This document shows positions 18,723 to 27,185 of a stretch of DNA of 35,949 bases, in pieces. The stretch spans positions 1 through 35,949 of the forward strand of contig JAKARM010000002.1 in the NCBI GenBank assembly GCA_021822165.1, written 5' to 3'. Positions within the stretch are counted from its first letter, which is position 1. Every line of letters begins with the position of its first letter. Both the position numbers and the translations under genes were made by a program. The stretch comes from Microcaldota archaeon. GTDB lineage: Archaea; Micrarchaeota; Micrarchaeia; Micrarchaeales; Micrarchaeaceae. The notes under the pieces were generated by a model. It did no database searches. It had not been told where the DNA came from and worked only from the letters and a program-made list of their open reading frames with translations.

Positions 18723-19370
18723 ATGGACAGAAGGCATGCGAAAGAGGCGGAAAATGCATATTCGAGGGGGCTGAAAGAGAGGACTGACGAAAGCGCTGGT
18801 TGGAAGGAATTCATAGAGATAGACGGGAAAAGGTTCAGGGTGCCGTACGGTATCATAAGGAAAGCCGAATTCCATAACCTGAAGCCGGAAGAGATGATAG
18901 ACCAGCAGAACGCCGCCAGGCTGCAATACAAGCTCATGCTCAACGATGCGGTCATAAAGGCGAGCGTGGATTTTATCAGGAAAAAGATAACTGTCATATA
19001 CAACCCCGTCGGGGCTGAAAACACGAGGGAGAAGACAAGCGTCGAGGCGCTTGAGGCTTTCCTGGCGGAGAACGGGATAAAGATAACTAAGGAGGGAACG
19101 AGCGACGAGGACTACGACTATTATAAAGAATTCTACCTGAAGGCGTTCAGTCCAGAAAGGATCCGCGAGCACGCCCCATACGGATGGAGCATGGGCGAGT
19201 GGAGGAAAGAGAGGGGAAAGTGGGAGAAGAAGCTTGCAGGCATGCGCAGCAGGAAATTGGGGAGATTCCACAAATGGCAGGAAGCTTACGCATCTGCGCA
19301 CAGCATCAAAAAAGAGGAGGATCCCCAGAAAAGGAAGAGGGGGATATTATTCGGCTTCCTGCTACCGTAA
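18723..19370 (+). CDS. Unknown protein coupled to the Tes-like gene; central segment resembles an HMA-type ferredoxin fold without CxxC
   Basis: 215 aa; ATG directly abuts the upstream TAG. KASVDFIRKKITVIYNPVGAEN...SVEALEAFLAENGIKI. Confidence 0.7.
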   Translation: MDRRHAKEAENAYSRGLKERTDESAGWKEFIEIDGKRFRVPYGIIRKAEFHNLKPEEMIDQQNAARLQYKLMLNDAVIKASVDFIRKKITVIYNPVGAENTREKTSVEALEAFLAENGIKITKEGTSDEDYDYYKEFYLKAFSPERIREHAPYGWSMGEWRKERGKWEKKLAGMRSRKLGRFHKWQEAYASAHSIKKEEDPQKRKRGILFGFLLP

Positions 19371-20081
19371 TGCTGCGTTCACGTACTTCCTTGCCTCGCT
19401 GAGGATGGCATCCAGCTCGCCCTGGGAAAAGGGCGAGAGGGAGGCATTGCCGTTTCCGATGGTCTCCACGCCTGTCCTGAAGTTCTGGAGGAAATACCTC
19501 TCTTCCCCGCGTATATACCGGCATAGCCTGCCTATGCTCTCTGGAGTATGTATCCCCTTGGCCACCGTTGTCCTGAATTCATGCTCGATTCCCGATTCCC
19601 GCACGAGCGCAATCGACTTCTTGACGTTATCGAACAGCTGTTTGGAGAGCATGCCGCCTGTCGCCAGGTTATAGTCGTCGAACTCCAGCGCATTCTTGAT
19701 GTCCATGCCTATGTAATCGACCAGCCCGGCGGAGAGGAGCGATTCGAGCATCAACGTGTTGCTGCCCTGGGTCTCTATACCGGCAAGAAGCCCCCGTTCC
19801 TTGACCTTCCTGAGGAAATCGGGGAGGTCGGCCTGCATCGTCGGCTCGCCCCCGGTGACAACGACTGCGTCTATCAGCCCCTTGTGCGAATCTAGATAGG
19901 AGAACACCGCGCTTGGTGGTATCCCTTCGGCGCCGCGGAAGCGTTCGGGAAGCACGAGATTGGGGACATAGCAGAATGGGCACCTGAAGTTGCACCCCAT
20001 CGTAAACACTATCGAAGATACCCGCCCCGGGTAATCCATAAGGCTAACCTTCTGGAAGCCGCCTATCCTCAAAACATGCAC
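19362..20081 (-). CDS. nrdG: Anaerobic ribonucleoside-triphosphate reductase activating protein (radical SAM)
   Basis: RIGGFQKVSLMDYPGRVSSIVFTMGCNFRCPFCYVPNLV, VVVTGGEPTMQADL. Probable GTG start at 20081, since the longer ORF overlaps the upstream gene. Confidence 0.9.
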   Translation of the reverse strand: MHVLRIGGFQKVSLMDYPGRVSSIVFTMGCNFRCPFCYVPNLVLPERFRGAEGIPPSAVFSYLDSHKGLIDAVVVTGGEPTMQADLPDFLRKVKERGLLAGIETQGSNTLMLESLLSAGLVDYIGMDIKNALEFDDYNLATGGMLSKQLFDNVKKSIALVRESGIEHEFRTTVAKGIHTPESIGRLCRYIRGEERYFLQNFRTGVETIGNGNASLSPFSQGELDAILSEARKYVNAALR

Positions 20082-20155
20082 CGGTGGAAATACCCCATAG
20101 TAAGCAGGGGAGGGGAAAGATAAAAAAGGAGGAGAGGAAAAGAGGGAGGAAGAGG

Positions 20156-22273
20156 TCAAGCTACGCTTATATTCGCGTTTATCAGCGACCTATCGAACAT
20201 CTTCCTCTGGCTGAACTCCTCGCGCTTCCCCGCATTCCATTGCTCCACAGGCCTCAGATAGCCGACGACCCTCGAATAGACCTCGCATTGGCTTGACTTC
20301 CCCTCCGCTTCGCACTTCGTGCAGGAGAAATGCTCGCCCGAAAGGTAGCCATGGGTCTGGCATACGCTGAAGGACGGGGTCAAGGTGAAGTAGGGCAGCT
20401 TGAACTGGCTCGTCACCTTCTTGACCACCGACATCACAGACTTGGCGGACGGCCTGCTCTCGCCCAGCCATATATGCACGACGGTGCCGCCGGTATACTT
20501 CGTCTGGAGGGGATCCTGGAGCCTTAGGGTCTCCCATATGTCGTCGGAATAGTTGACGGCGAAATGGGACGAGTTCGTATAATAGGGCTCGTGGCCCGCC
20601 TTGACCCTGTCGTTGTTCGCGACGATTATTTCGGGATACCTTTCCTTGTCGAGCTTTGCCATCCTGTATGCCGCCCCCTCGGCCGGAGTCGCCTCCAGGT
20701 TGAATATTTCCCCTGTCTCCTCCTGGAACTCCTGCATCCTGTCCCTTATGTGGTTGAGCACCCTGTCAGCAAAGGCAAGGCCATCCTTGGTGTCCAGCGA
20801 CTTGCCCATGAAGTTGAGGGCCGCCTCGTTCATGCCCAATATCCCCACGGTATTGAAATGGTTCTTCCAGTACTTCCCATACGCAGCCTTTATGTTGCGC
20901 AGGTAGAACTTCGAATAGGGATAGAGGCCCAGGTCCGTAAGGTCCTCAAGCCAGCGCCTTTTTATGACGAAAGAGCTCTTGGCGAGCTGGAGAAGCTTGT
21001 CGAGCCTCCCGAAGAACTCCCCTTCATTCTTGGAGAGGTACCCTATGCGCGGCAGGTTGATCGTCACGACCCCTATGCTCCCCGTGAGGGGGTTGGAGCC
21101 GAACAATCCGCCGCCCCTCTTGTTGAGCTCGCGCTTGTCGAGCCTGAGCCTGCAGCACATCGACCTCACGTCGTCGGGATTCATGTCAGAATTGACGAAA
21201 TTGGAGAAGTAGGGTATGCCGTACTTGGCAGAGGTCTCGAACACCTTCAGGTTGACGGGGTTGTCCCAGTCGAAATCCTTCGTTATGTTTATCGTAGGTA
21301 TAGGGAACGTGAAGACCCTCCCGAGACCGTCGCCCTCCACCATGACCTCGGCCAATGCGGTGTTGAAGAGATCCATCTCCTTCTGGAAGTCGCCATAGAC
21401 GTCGCTGGTGATCTGGCCGCCTATTATCACGGGCTCGTTGGCCATGAATTTGGGCACCTGGAGGTCGAGGGTTATGTTGGTGAACGGCGTCTGGAAGCCG
21501 ACCCTCGTAGGCACGTTCATGTTGAACATGAACTCCTGCAGCGCCTGCTTGACCGCCTTATAGTCCAGCCCGTCATGCCTTATGAAAGGGGCCAGATATG
21601 TGTCGAAGTTCGAGAATGCCTGCGCGCCGGCAGCCTCGCCCTGGAGCGTGTAGAGGAAATTCACCACCTGGCCCAGGGCTGCCCTGAAGTGCTTGGCAGG
21701 CTTGCTCGTTACCTTTCCCCTCACCCCGTTGAATCCGGACATCAGGAGGTCGTTCATGTCCCACCCAACGCAGTATGGACCGAGTATCGAGAGATTGTGC
21801 ACATGGAAGTCCCCGCTCTTGTGGGCCTCCTTTATCTCGGGCTCGTCCTTGTATATCTTGTGCAGCCAATACTCGGAGACGACCTGCGAAGAGAGGTATG
21901 AATTGAGCGACTGCAGGGAATAGGTCGTGTTGGAATTCTCCTTTATGAGCCATGTCCCCTTTGTAAGATAAGAATCGATCATCTCCCTTATGTTTGAATG
22001 CAACGCCCTATAGAGGATATAAGACTTGACCACATTGTACTGGCCGTTCTCCACCAGCACCTTTTCCACAAAGTCCCCTATCTGCTCCACTGAGGGCATC
22101 TCCCCCGCCTTCAGCCCGGATTCGATCGAGCTGACGACCATATCGGAAAGGCGTTCCGCCCCCTGCCTGTCCTTGCCCCCGGTAGCCAATGTAGCCCTCC
22201 AGATGGCATCCGTTATCTTGCTCTGGTCGAAATCGACGATCCTCCCATCCCTCTTTTTTATTTGCGATATCAT
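20156..22273 (-). CDS. nrdD: Anaerobic ribonucleoside-triphosphate reductase
   Basis: ATP-cone-like N-terminus MISQIKKRDGRIVDFDQSKITDAIWRA; C-terminal zinc and glycyl-radical region CTKCEAEGKSSQCEVYSRVVGYLRPVEQWNAGKREEF. Start at 22273 supported by GGTGGGAG upstream and the TATA position. Confidence 0.97.
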   Translation of the reverse strand: MISQIKKRDGRIVDFDQSKITDAIWRATLATGGKDRQGAERLSDMVVSSIESGLKAGEMPSVEQIGDFVEKVLVENGQYNVVKSYILYRALHSNIREMIDSYLTKGTWLIKENSNTTYSLQSLNSYLSSQVVSEYWLHKIYKDEPEIKEAHKSGDFHVHNLSILGPYCVGWDMNDLLMSGFNGVRGKVTSKPAKHFRAALGQVVNFLYTLQGEAAGAQAFSNFDTYLAPFIRHDGLDYKAVKQALQEFMFNMNVPTRVGFQTPFTNITLDLQVPKFMANEPVIIGGQITSDVYGDFQKEMDLFNTALAEVMVEGDGLGRVFTFPIPTINITKDFDWDNPVNLKVFETSAKYGIPYFSNFVNSDMNPDDVRSMCCRLRLDKRELNKRGGGLFGSNPLTGSIGVVTINLPRIGYLSKNEGEFFGRLDKLLQLAKSSFVIKRRWLEDLTDLGLYPYSKFYLRNIKAAYGKYWKNHFNTVGILGMNEAALNFMGKSLDTKDGLAFADRVLNHIRDRMQEFQEETGEIFNLEATPAEGAAYRMAKLDKERYPEIIVANNDRVKAGHEPYYTNSSHFAVNYSDDIWETLRLQDPLQTKYTGGTVVHIWLGESRPSAKSVMSVVKKVTSQFKLPYFTLTPSFSVCQTHGYLSGEHFSCTKCEAEGKSSQCEVYSRVVGYLRPVEQWNAGKREEFSQRKMFDRSLINANISVA

Positions 22274-22320
22274 GCTCCCACCAACCCTTGCACTACGTGC
22301 AGCAACCATTCCACTAAAAC

Positions 22321-22330
22321 CTTTAAATAG
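22321..22330 (-). promoter_or_regulatory. TATA box of nrdD
   Basis: Minus strand CTATTTAAAG; predicted initiation about 25 nt downstream falls before the ATG at 22273. Confidence 0.45.
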
Positions 22331-22487
22331 CTTCTTAATCTTCACTGTTTAGATTTGGGGAGGGTTAGGACTTCCGCTATTATTTTGTTGATGCTGGTAT
22401 ATCTTTTACATTCGGTAAACTGGACTGGACGGAAGTTTGACGCAGGCGGCTTTGTCGTAAAATCTGGCCAAAACCGGCCCAGGGAAG

Positions 22488-22496
22488 TTTTAAATA
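22488..22496 (+). promoter_or_regulatory. TATA box for a putative leaderless small zinc-finger gene
   Basis: TTTTAAATA centred about 26 nt before ATG 22518. Confidence 0.5.
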
Positions 22497-22517
22497 CCAA
22501 AAGGGCCAATTTGGAAG

Positions 22518-22745
22518 ATGGTGCGGATTTTGGAGAGGAGATGCATGTTCTGCAACAAAGCGCTTCAAAAGCATTACCTTGAGAAGAACAGCGCATTCAT
22601 AAAGAGAAAATTCTGCGGCAGGGTCTGCTCGGGAAAGGCAAGGAAGGGCAGCACCCACAGGAACTATTACAAGACATGCCCCATATGCGGCAGGAATACC
22701 GGATGCCATACGGGACATATGGAGCCGGCTACTTCACGGCAGTAA
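22518..22745 (+). CDS. Small putative zinc-ribbon protein
   Basis: 75 aa with paired Cys motifs CMFCN...FCGRVC and CPICGRNTGCHTGH; correctly spaced TATA box upstream. Confidence 0.6.
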   Translation: MVRILERRCMFCNKALQKHYLEKNSAFIKRKFCGRVCSGKARKGSTHRNYYKTCPICGRNTGCHTGHMEPATSRQ

Positions 22746-23415
22746 GGATAAAGGCTATCCCGGGGAAGAGGGTTTCCACAGCCACCTTCCTGAAACCGGC
22801 CAATGACGCTTTTTTGGCAGCCGCGCCGCTGTCGAACCCCCTCACGCTCTTGACAAGCCAGCCGTATGCCTCCCGGTCCACCGCCCCGCCCGCAATGCCG
22901 ACCGCCGAAAGATAGGCATTAAGCAGCGGCCTGGAGAGGCTGCCTTTCGGCAGCGCCATGTCCAGCGCGACAAGCTTGCCGTTTCTCCTCAATACCCGCT
23001 TTGCCTCGCCCATGAATAGGGAAATATCGTCGAAATTGCGGAGCGAGAACCCTGTAGATACCGAATCGAACGCGCCATCCGGATAATCGAGGGCCAGGGC
23101 GTCGCCGAGCGAGAAGGTTATCCCTTCCGCCCCGAGCCGCTTCACCTTCCGCCTGGCTATGGAAAGCATGCTCCTGTTCAGGTCCACCCCCCTCACGCTG
23201 ATTCGCCTCCCTCGCTTCAGCGAGGCATCCATTATCGCTATCGAGAGGTCGCCTGTCCCGGCAGCCACATCCAACACTTTCCCCCCGTTTATGGGCAGGG
23301 CGAGATAGGCGGCGCGCCTCCTCCACCATATGTCGAGGCCCATGCTGAAGAGATGGTTCAGGATGTCGTACTCCCGGGATATGCTGGTGAACATCCCATC
23401 TATGCGCTCGGACAT
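22729..23415 (-). CDS. UbiE/COQ5-family methyltransferase
   Basis: FTSISREYDILNHLFSMGLDIWWRRRAA, KVLDVAAGTGDLSIAI, DSVSTGFSLRNFDDISLFMGEAKRVLRRNGKLVALD. Confidence 0.92.
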   Translation of the reverse strand: MSERIDGMFTSISREYDILNHLFSMGLDIWWRRRAAYLALPINGGKVLDVAAGTGDLSIAIMDASLKRGRRISVRGVDLNRSMLSIARRKVKRLGAEGITFSLGDALALDYPDGAFDSVSTGFSLRNFDDISLFMGEAKRVLRRNGKLVALDMALPKGSLSRPLLNAYLSAVGIAGGAVDREAYGWLVKSVRGFDSGAAAKKASLAGFRKVAVETLFPGIAFILTAVK

Positions 23416-23419
23416 GGGA

Positions 23420-24046
23420 TCACGCTATTATGTGGAATACTGGGAGGATTAGCACTATGAGCTCTATCCATACCACATGTGTAACGGTGGACGCCGCTAT
23501 CCCCTTCCTGTATGCTATTGAACTGGCAGTGAACCCGACGAACATCGCGGCGGCGACGAGCACAGGGTTGAGGGTCGAGATATGCACCGCCGAATAGTAT
23601 AGCGCCGAGGCGAGCCACCCCTTCCCCTTGAACCTCCCGGGCTTCTTGTCCATATACCCCTGGAGCCCGCCCCTCCAGTAGAGCTCTTCGAATACCCCTA
23701 TCAGCGCAAGGAGCACCGCAGTCAGGGCAAAACCGTTCTGCGCATATATCTCGGAATAGACCTGGTAGACGTATCCGGCCATGCCGAGATGGATGGCGGC
23801 AAGATAGCCGATGAAGAAGATCGCATATAGCGCTGCTGCCCCGGCAAGCCCCCATAGAAACACCGAGGGAAGCCCGCCTCTAGACCAGCGGACATAGCGC
23901 CTGTAACGCACTAGGGTAAAGGCGCCGAGAATCAACGTGGATATCGACATCGCATAAATGAACTGGGATTTGAACACTATGAAGGTTGCCGGCCAGAGCG
24001 CAAGCGGGAGCAAAAGGTATAGGAGGTCCGTAGGGGTAGTCTTCAT
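23420..24046 (-). CDS. CPBP-family (CAAX/Abi) intramembrane metalloprotease
   Basis: Multi-TM with GVFEELYWRGGLQGYM (EExxxR) and ALYYSAVHI, VTHVVW histidine motifs. Confidence 0.85.
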   Translation of the reverse strand: MKTTPTDLLYLLLPLALWPATFIVFKSQFIYAMSISTLILGAFTLVRYRRYVRWSRGGLPSVFLWGLAGAAALYAIFFIGYLAAIHLGMAGYVYQVYSEIYAQNGFALTAVLLALIGVFEELYWRGGLQGYMDKKPGRFKGKGWLASALYYSAVHISTLNPVLVAAAMFVGFTASSIAYRKGIAASTVTHVVWIELIVLILPVFHIIA

Positions 24047-24942
24047 GCGATCGCCAAAGCCAGCAGATATGATGCCGAAAGAAGCACCAGGAACGCCGCG
24101 GTGCCGGAGGCGTGTGCCGCCATCCCCCTTACATATGAGGCTGGGCTCTTGTAGCTGCCGATCGCCCTGAAAACAGATGCCGAGAGGGGTATGGCCGCAA
24201 GGACGGCAAGGGAATATATCGGCAGGTACCCGAAGAGCGAACCTGCAGCTACGATTATATATGCCGCGGACTGCAGCAGCGCATAATAGGATGCTATCCT
24301 CTTGGGATCGTAGAGCATCACGGCCCCGCTCTTCCTGCCGTACTTTCTGTCCGTCTTCCTGTCAGGCACCTCGTTCACGAGCAATGCATTGCCGCACACC
24401 AGCCCGACCGGGATTATAGAAAAAAGGAGAGGGTATGGTATTGCCGCATATCCGCCGGAGACCATGAATGCGCCCGCGGATATGAGAGCGAAATTCACGG
24501 CTACCGTCAACTCCGCCATGAACGGGAGCTTCACCAGGTAGGCGGCATATAGCGGTATGGAGAGTGCGCCAACTATGAGCAACGGGAGTATGGCAGGGTT
24601 TTGTCGCAGTAAATAGAGGGATATGGCGCCGGCCAGAGCCATGGCGACGACAGACAGGAGGAGAATGTTCTTCGGATCCACAAGGCGTTTTTCCATCACC
24701 TTGCTCCCCCCGCTAAACCGGGTCTTGATGGTCTCCTTGTCTATCCCTATGTTATAATCGAAATAATCGTCCATCATGTTAGCGGACATCTGCGCAAGCA
24801 GCGCCCCTGCCACGACGAGAAAGGAAAGATAGGGATGCACCTTCCCATAGTATGCCGCTGCGGATATCCCGACAAGCGCGGAAAAGAGGGATATGGCAAG
24901 ATGCGGTTCGAATATTTCGGCGGCATACCATTTCAACTCCAT
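24043..24942 (-). CDS. UbiA-family prenyltransferase
   Basis: SANMMDDYFDYNIGIDKETIKTRFSGGSKV and NEVPDRKTDRKYGRKSGAV Asp-rich motifs; multi-TM. Start MELKWYAAEIFEPH at 24942. Confidence 0.9.
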   Translation of the reverse strand: MELKWYAAEIFEPHLAISLFSALVGISAAAYYGKVHPYLSFLVVAGALLAQMSANMMDDYFDYNIGIDKETIKTRFSGGSKVMEKRLVDPKNILLLSVVAMALAGAISLYLLRQNPAILPLLIVGALSIPLYAAYLVKLPFMAELTVAVNFALISAGAFMVSGGYAAIPYPLLFSIIPVGLVCGNALLVNEVPDRKTDRKYGRKSGAVMLYDPKRIASYYALLQSAAYIIVAAGSLFGYLPIYSLAVLAAIPLSASVFRAIGSYKSPASYVRGMAAHASGTAAFLVLLSASYLLALAIA

Positions 24943-24973
24943 GAAGGCACCAGATTTGATTATGGCATGGAAA

Positions 24974-24985
24974 ATTATATATATT
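24974..24985. promoter_or_regulatory. Shared AT-rich TATA element between divergent UbiA and K+ channel genes
   Basis: ATTATATATATT; spacing is compatible with initiation towards both 24942 (-) and 25043 (+). Confidence 0.4.
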
Positions 24986-25042
24986 CTTGAATTAAAGCAC
25001 CAACAGGACCAACCCCTTTTCTGGAGTTCATAGGAGTTACCC

Positions 25043-25792
25043 ATGAAGATAGGAATAGAGCACATAGCTTACGTGATAGCGATCGTCGCAGTCTTCACGT
25101 TCGGGGTGGTCGGCACATACCTGATAGGGAATGGGGGCGGCTTCAATATCAAGTCAATGTCGCCGCTGGCTGCGGCATATTTCACCATAGTCACGATGTC
25201 GACAGTCGGGTATGGTGACATATACCCGGTGTCAAGCATGGCACGCATATTCGTCATGGTGCTTATCGTGCTTGGATTGAGCATATTCCTTAGCGCAATT
25301 ACGATAATATCGAGTGGTTTTGTGAACAACAAAATAGAAAAACTGTCAAGCAGGATAACTTCGTTCGAGAAGGGAAGGCTGAAGGACCATATAGTCCTCA
25401 TAGGGATGGACGGAGTGAATGTCGCGATAGCGAAGGATCTCAAGAACAGGAACACGAAGTTCATCGTTGTCACTGCAGACAAGACCGTCTCCGACAGGTT
25501 GGAGGTGCAGGGATACAAAAGTTTCGTAGCGGACGCGACATCCGAAATAGATATGGCGCAGTTCGAACTGAAAAAGGCGAGATACATAGTGGTAGACCTC
25601 AAAGACAACTCTAGGACGGTGTATGCGCTCCTTGTAGTCAGGAGCCTGATAGAGGGCACAAAGGTCGTTGTCGTTGCGCAGAACAGGGAGACGGAAGAGC
25701 ACATAAGGAAACTTGGGCTGTTCAAGAACGAATCCATAATAAATCCCAATGACATAGCCGCTGCGAACATAATGAAGGGGGTGCCGAAATGA
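25043..25792 (+). CDS. Two-TM potassium channel with cytosolic TrkA-N/RCK domain
   Basis: Selectivity filter TVGYGD in YFTIVTMSTVGYGDIYP, then HIVLIGMDGVNVAIAKDLKNRNTKFIVVTADK Rossmann-type domain. Confidence 0.93.
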   Translation: MKIGIEHIAYVIAIVAVFTFGVVGTYLIGNGGGFNIKSMSPLAAAYFTIVTMSTVGYGDIYPVSSMARIFVMVLIVLGLSIFLSAITIISSGFVNNKIEKLSSRITSFEKGRLKDHIVLIGMDGVNVAIAKDLKNRNTKFIVVTADKTVSDRLEVQGYKSFVADATSEIDMAQFELKKARYIVVDLKDNSRTVYALLVVRSLIEGTKVVVVAQNRETEEHIRKLGLFKNESIINPNDIAAANIMKGVPK

Positions 25793-26151
25793 AAGGAGAG
25801 CATCAGGGAGGCAATATGGAACATGGAAGATTTACCAGGAAGATCGAGGATTTCACGTGCGAGAACTGCGAACTTGAGATAAAGGGCACCGGATATACCA
25901 ACCACTGCCCGCGATGCCTCTGGAGCAAGCATGTAGACATAAATCCCGGGGACAGGCGGGCAGAATGCGGAGGCATGATGAAGCCGGTGGCCACAGAATA
26001 CAAAAGCGGCATGTTCACGATAAGGCACCGGTGCGTCGAGTGCGGGATCGAGAAGAACAACAAGGCCGCCGAGGCTGACGACAGGGAACTGTTGATCGTG
26101 TTCATGTCGGGAAGGTCCGGCAGGGAGATTGGCGGCAACGCCGCGCGGTGA
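25789..26151 (+). CDS. RNHCP-domain protein
   Basis: RKIEDFTCENCELEIKGTGYTNHCPRCLWSKHVDINPGDRRAECGGMMKPVA...RHRCVECG; ATGA overlap with upstream stop. Confidence 0.85.
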   Translation: MKGEHQGGNMEHGRFTRKIEDFTCENCELEIKGTGYTNHCPRCLWSKHVDINPGDRRAECGGMMKPVATEYKSGMFTIRHRCVECGIEKNNKAAEADDRELLIVFMSGRSGREIGGNAAR

Positions 26152-27061
26152 GGATATAAAAATAACGGTCGCGGGGGGAACGGGATTCATAGGCAGCAAG
26201 ATCGTTAAGAAGCTTCTGGATTCGGGGAACCAAGTCGTAGTGCTTACAAGGAAAGCGCGAAAATCCGGCATAAAAAATCTGGAGTACCTGAAATGGGATG
26301 CGAAACCGAAGGGGTTGGACATCTCCAGCGCGATGGATGCCGACGTAGTGATCAACCTTGGAGGGGGGTCGCTGGTAAAGAGATGGACGAAGGAGGAAAA
26401 AAAGCGCATAGTTGAAAGCAGGATAGATTCAACAAGGGCGATAGTGGAAGCGATAGCGAAATCGGAGAGGAAGCCAAAGCTCCTGATAAATGCGTCGGCG
26501 ATAGGCTATTACGGGGACAGGGGGGAGAAAGAGATAGCCGAAACGGAAAACGCGGGAAAGGGATTTCTGGCAGGCGTATGCAAAAAATGGGAAAGGGAGG
26601 CGAACAAGGCAGGAAAGCAAACAAGGGTGTGCACGCTCAGGACAGGGACGGTCCTCGGCGATGGGGGGTTCTTGAAGATGCTCAGGATAATGCTTTCCTT
26701 CGGCATATCCCCGTATCCTAGCAAAAGCAGACAATGGATATCATGGATACATATAGACGACTTGGTGGAACTGATGATCTTCATCATAGGGGACAAAAGG
26801 GTTAATGGGGCCGTCAATGCAGTATCGCCGAATCCTGTAAGGAGCGGGGCATTCATAAGGGCGGTCGAAAAGGCCACGGGAAGCAGGCACCTGATAAGCA
26901 TGCCGGCAATAGTTAGCAAGATAGCTGCAGGCGAACTGGCAGAAGAGATATTGCTTTCCAGCCAGAGAGTGGTACCTGAAAAGGCAGCCAGACACGGATT
27001 CGGGTTCAGCTATGGAGATATAAACAGGGCAATGAAGGACATTGCCAATTCATGCCCCTGA
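26129..27061 (+). CDS. TIGR01777/YfcH-like NAD-dependent epimerase (SDR)
   Basis: KITVAGGTGFIGSKIVKKLLDSGNQVVVLTRK, LLINASAIGYYGDRGEKEIAE, RTGTVLGDGGFLKM. TTG start in the ORF track; true start uncertain. Confidence 0.85.
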   Translation: MAATPRGEDIKITVAGGTGFIGSKIVKKLLDSGNQVVVLTRKARKSGIKNLEYLKWDAKPKGLDISSAMDADVVINLGGGSLVKRWTKEEKKRIVESRIDSTRAIVEAIAKSERKPKLLINASAIGYYGDRGEKEIAETENAGKGFLAGVCKKWEREANKAGKQTRVCTLRTGTVLGDGGFLKMLRIMLSFGISPYPSKSRQWISWIHIDDLVELMIFIIGDKRVNGAVNAVSPNPVRSGAFIRAVEKATGSRHLISMPAIVSKIAAGELAEEILLSSQRVVPEKAARHGFGFSYGDINRAMKDIANSCP

Positions 27062-27138
27062 ACCCCTAAAGATCACCAATCTAGAAGATTTTTATATTTT
27101 CCCATTAATTAGTCCAAAGACTTGAATAAATATATTTT

Positions 27139-27158
27139 GCTCTACAAAAATGTAGAGC
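27139..27158. repeat. Inverted repeat GCTCTAC-AAAAAT-GTAGAGC in the promoter/leader of the Ntn-hydrolase cassette
   Basis: 7-bp perfect arms immediately downstream of TATA-like AAATATATTTT (about 27128-27138). Confidence 0.8.
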
Positions 27159-27185
27159 TATTTATGTTTTATAGGGGTGTGTCGA

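Noticed and set aside
18033-19301. 422-aa minus-strand ORF opposite the Tes-like gene and its partner
   Set aside because: Shadow ORF created by strong codon bias on the coding strand; low-complexity Leu/His/Pro/Arg-rich translation and no recognisable domain, while the plus strand encodes clear motifs.
20564-21901. 445-aa plus-strand ORF opposite nrdD
   Set aside because: Antisense shadow of a confidently identified NrdD; translation is Glu/Val/His/Arg-rich without domain motifs.
25069-26409. 446-aa minus-strand ORF opposite the K+ channel and RNHCP genes
   Set aside because: Spans two well-supported plus-strand genes in antisense; no coherent domain.
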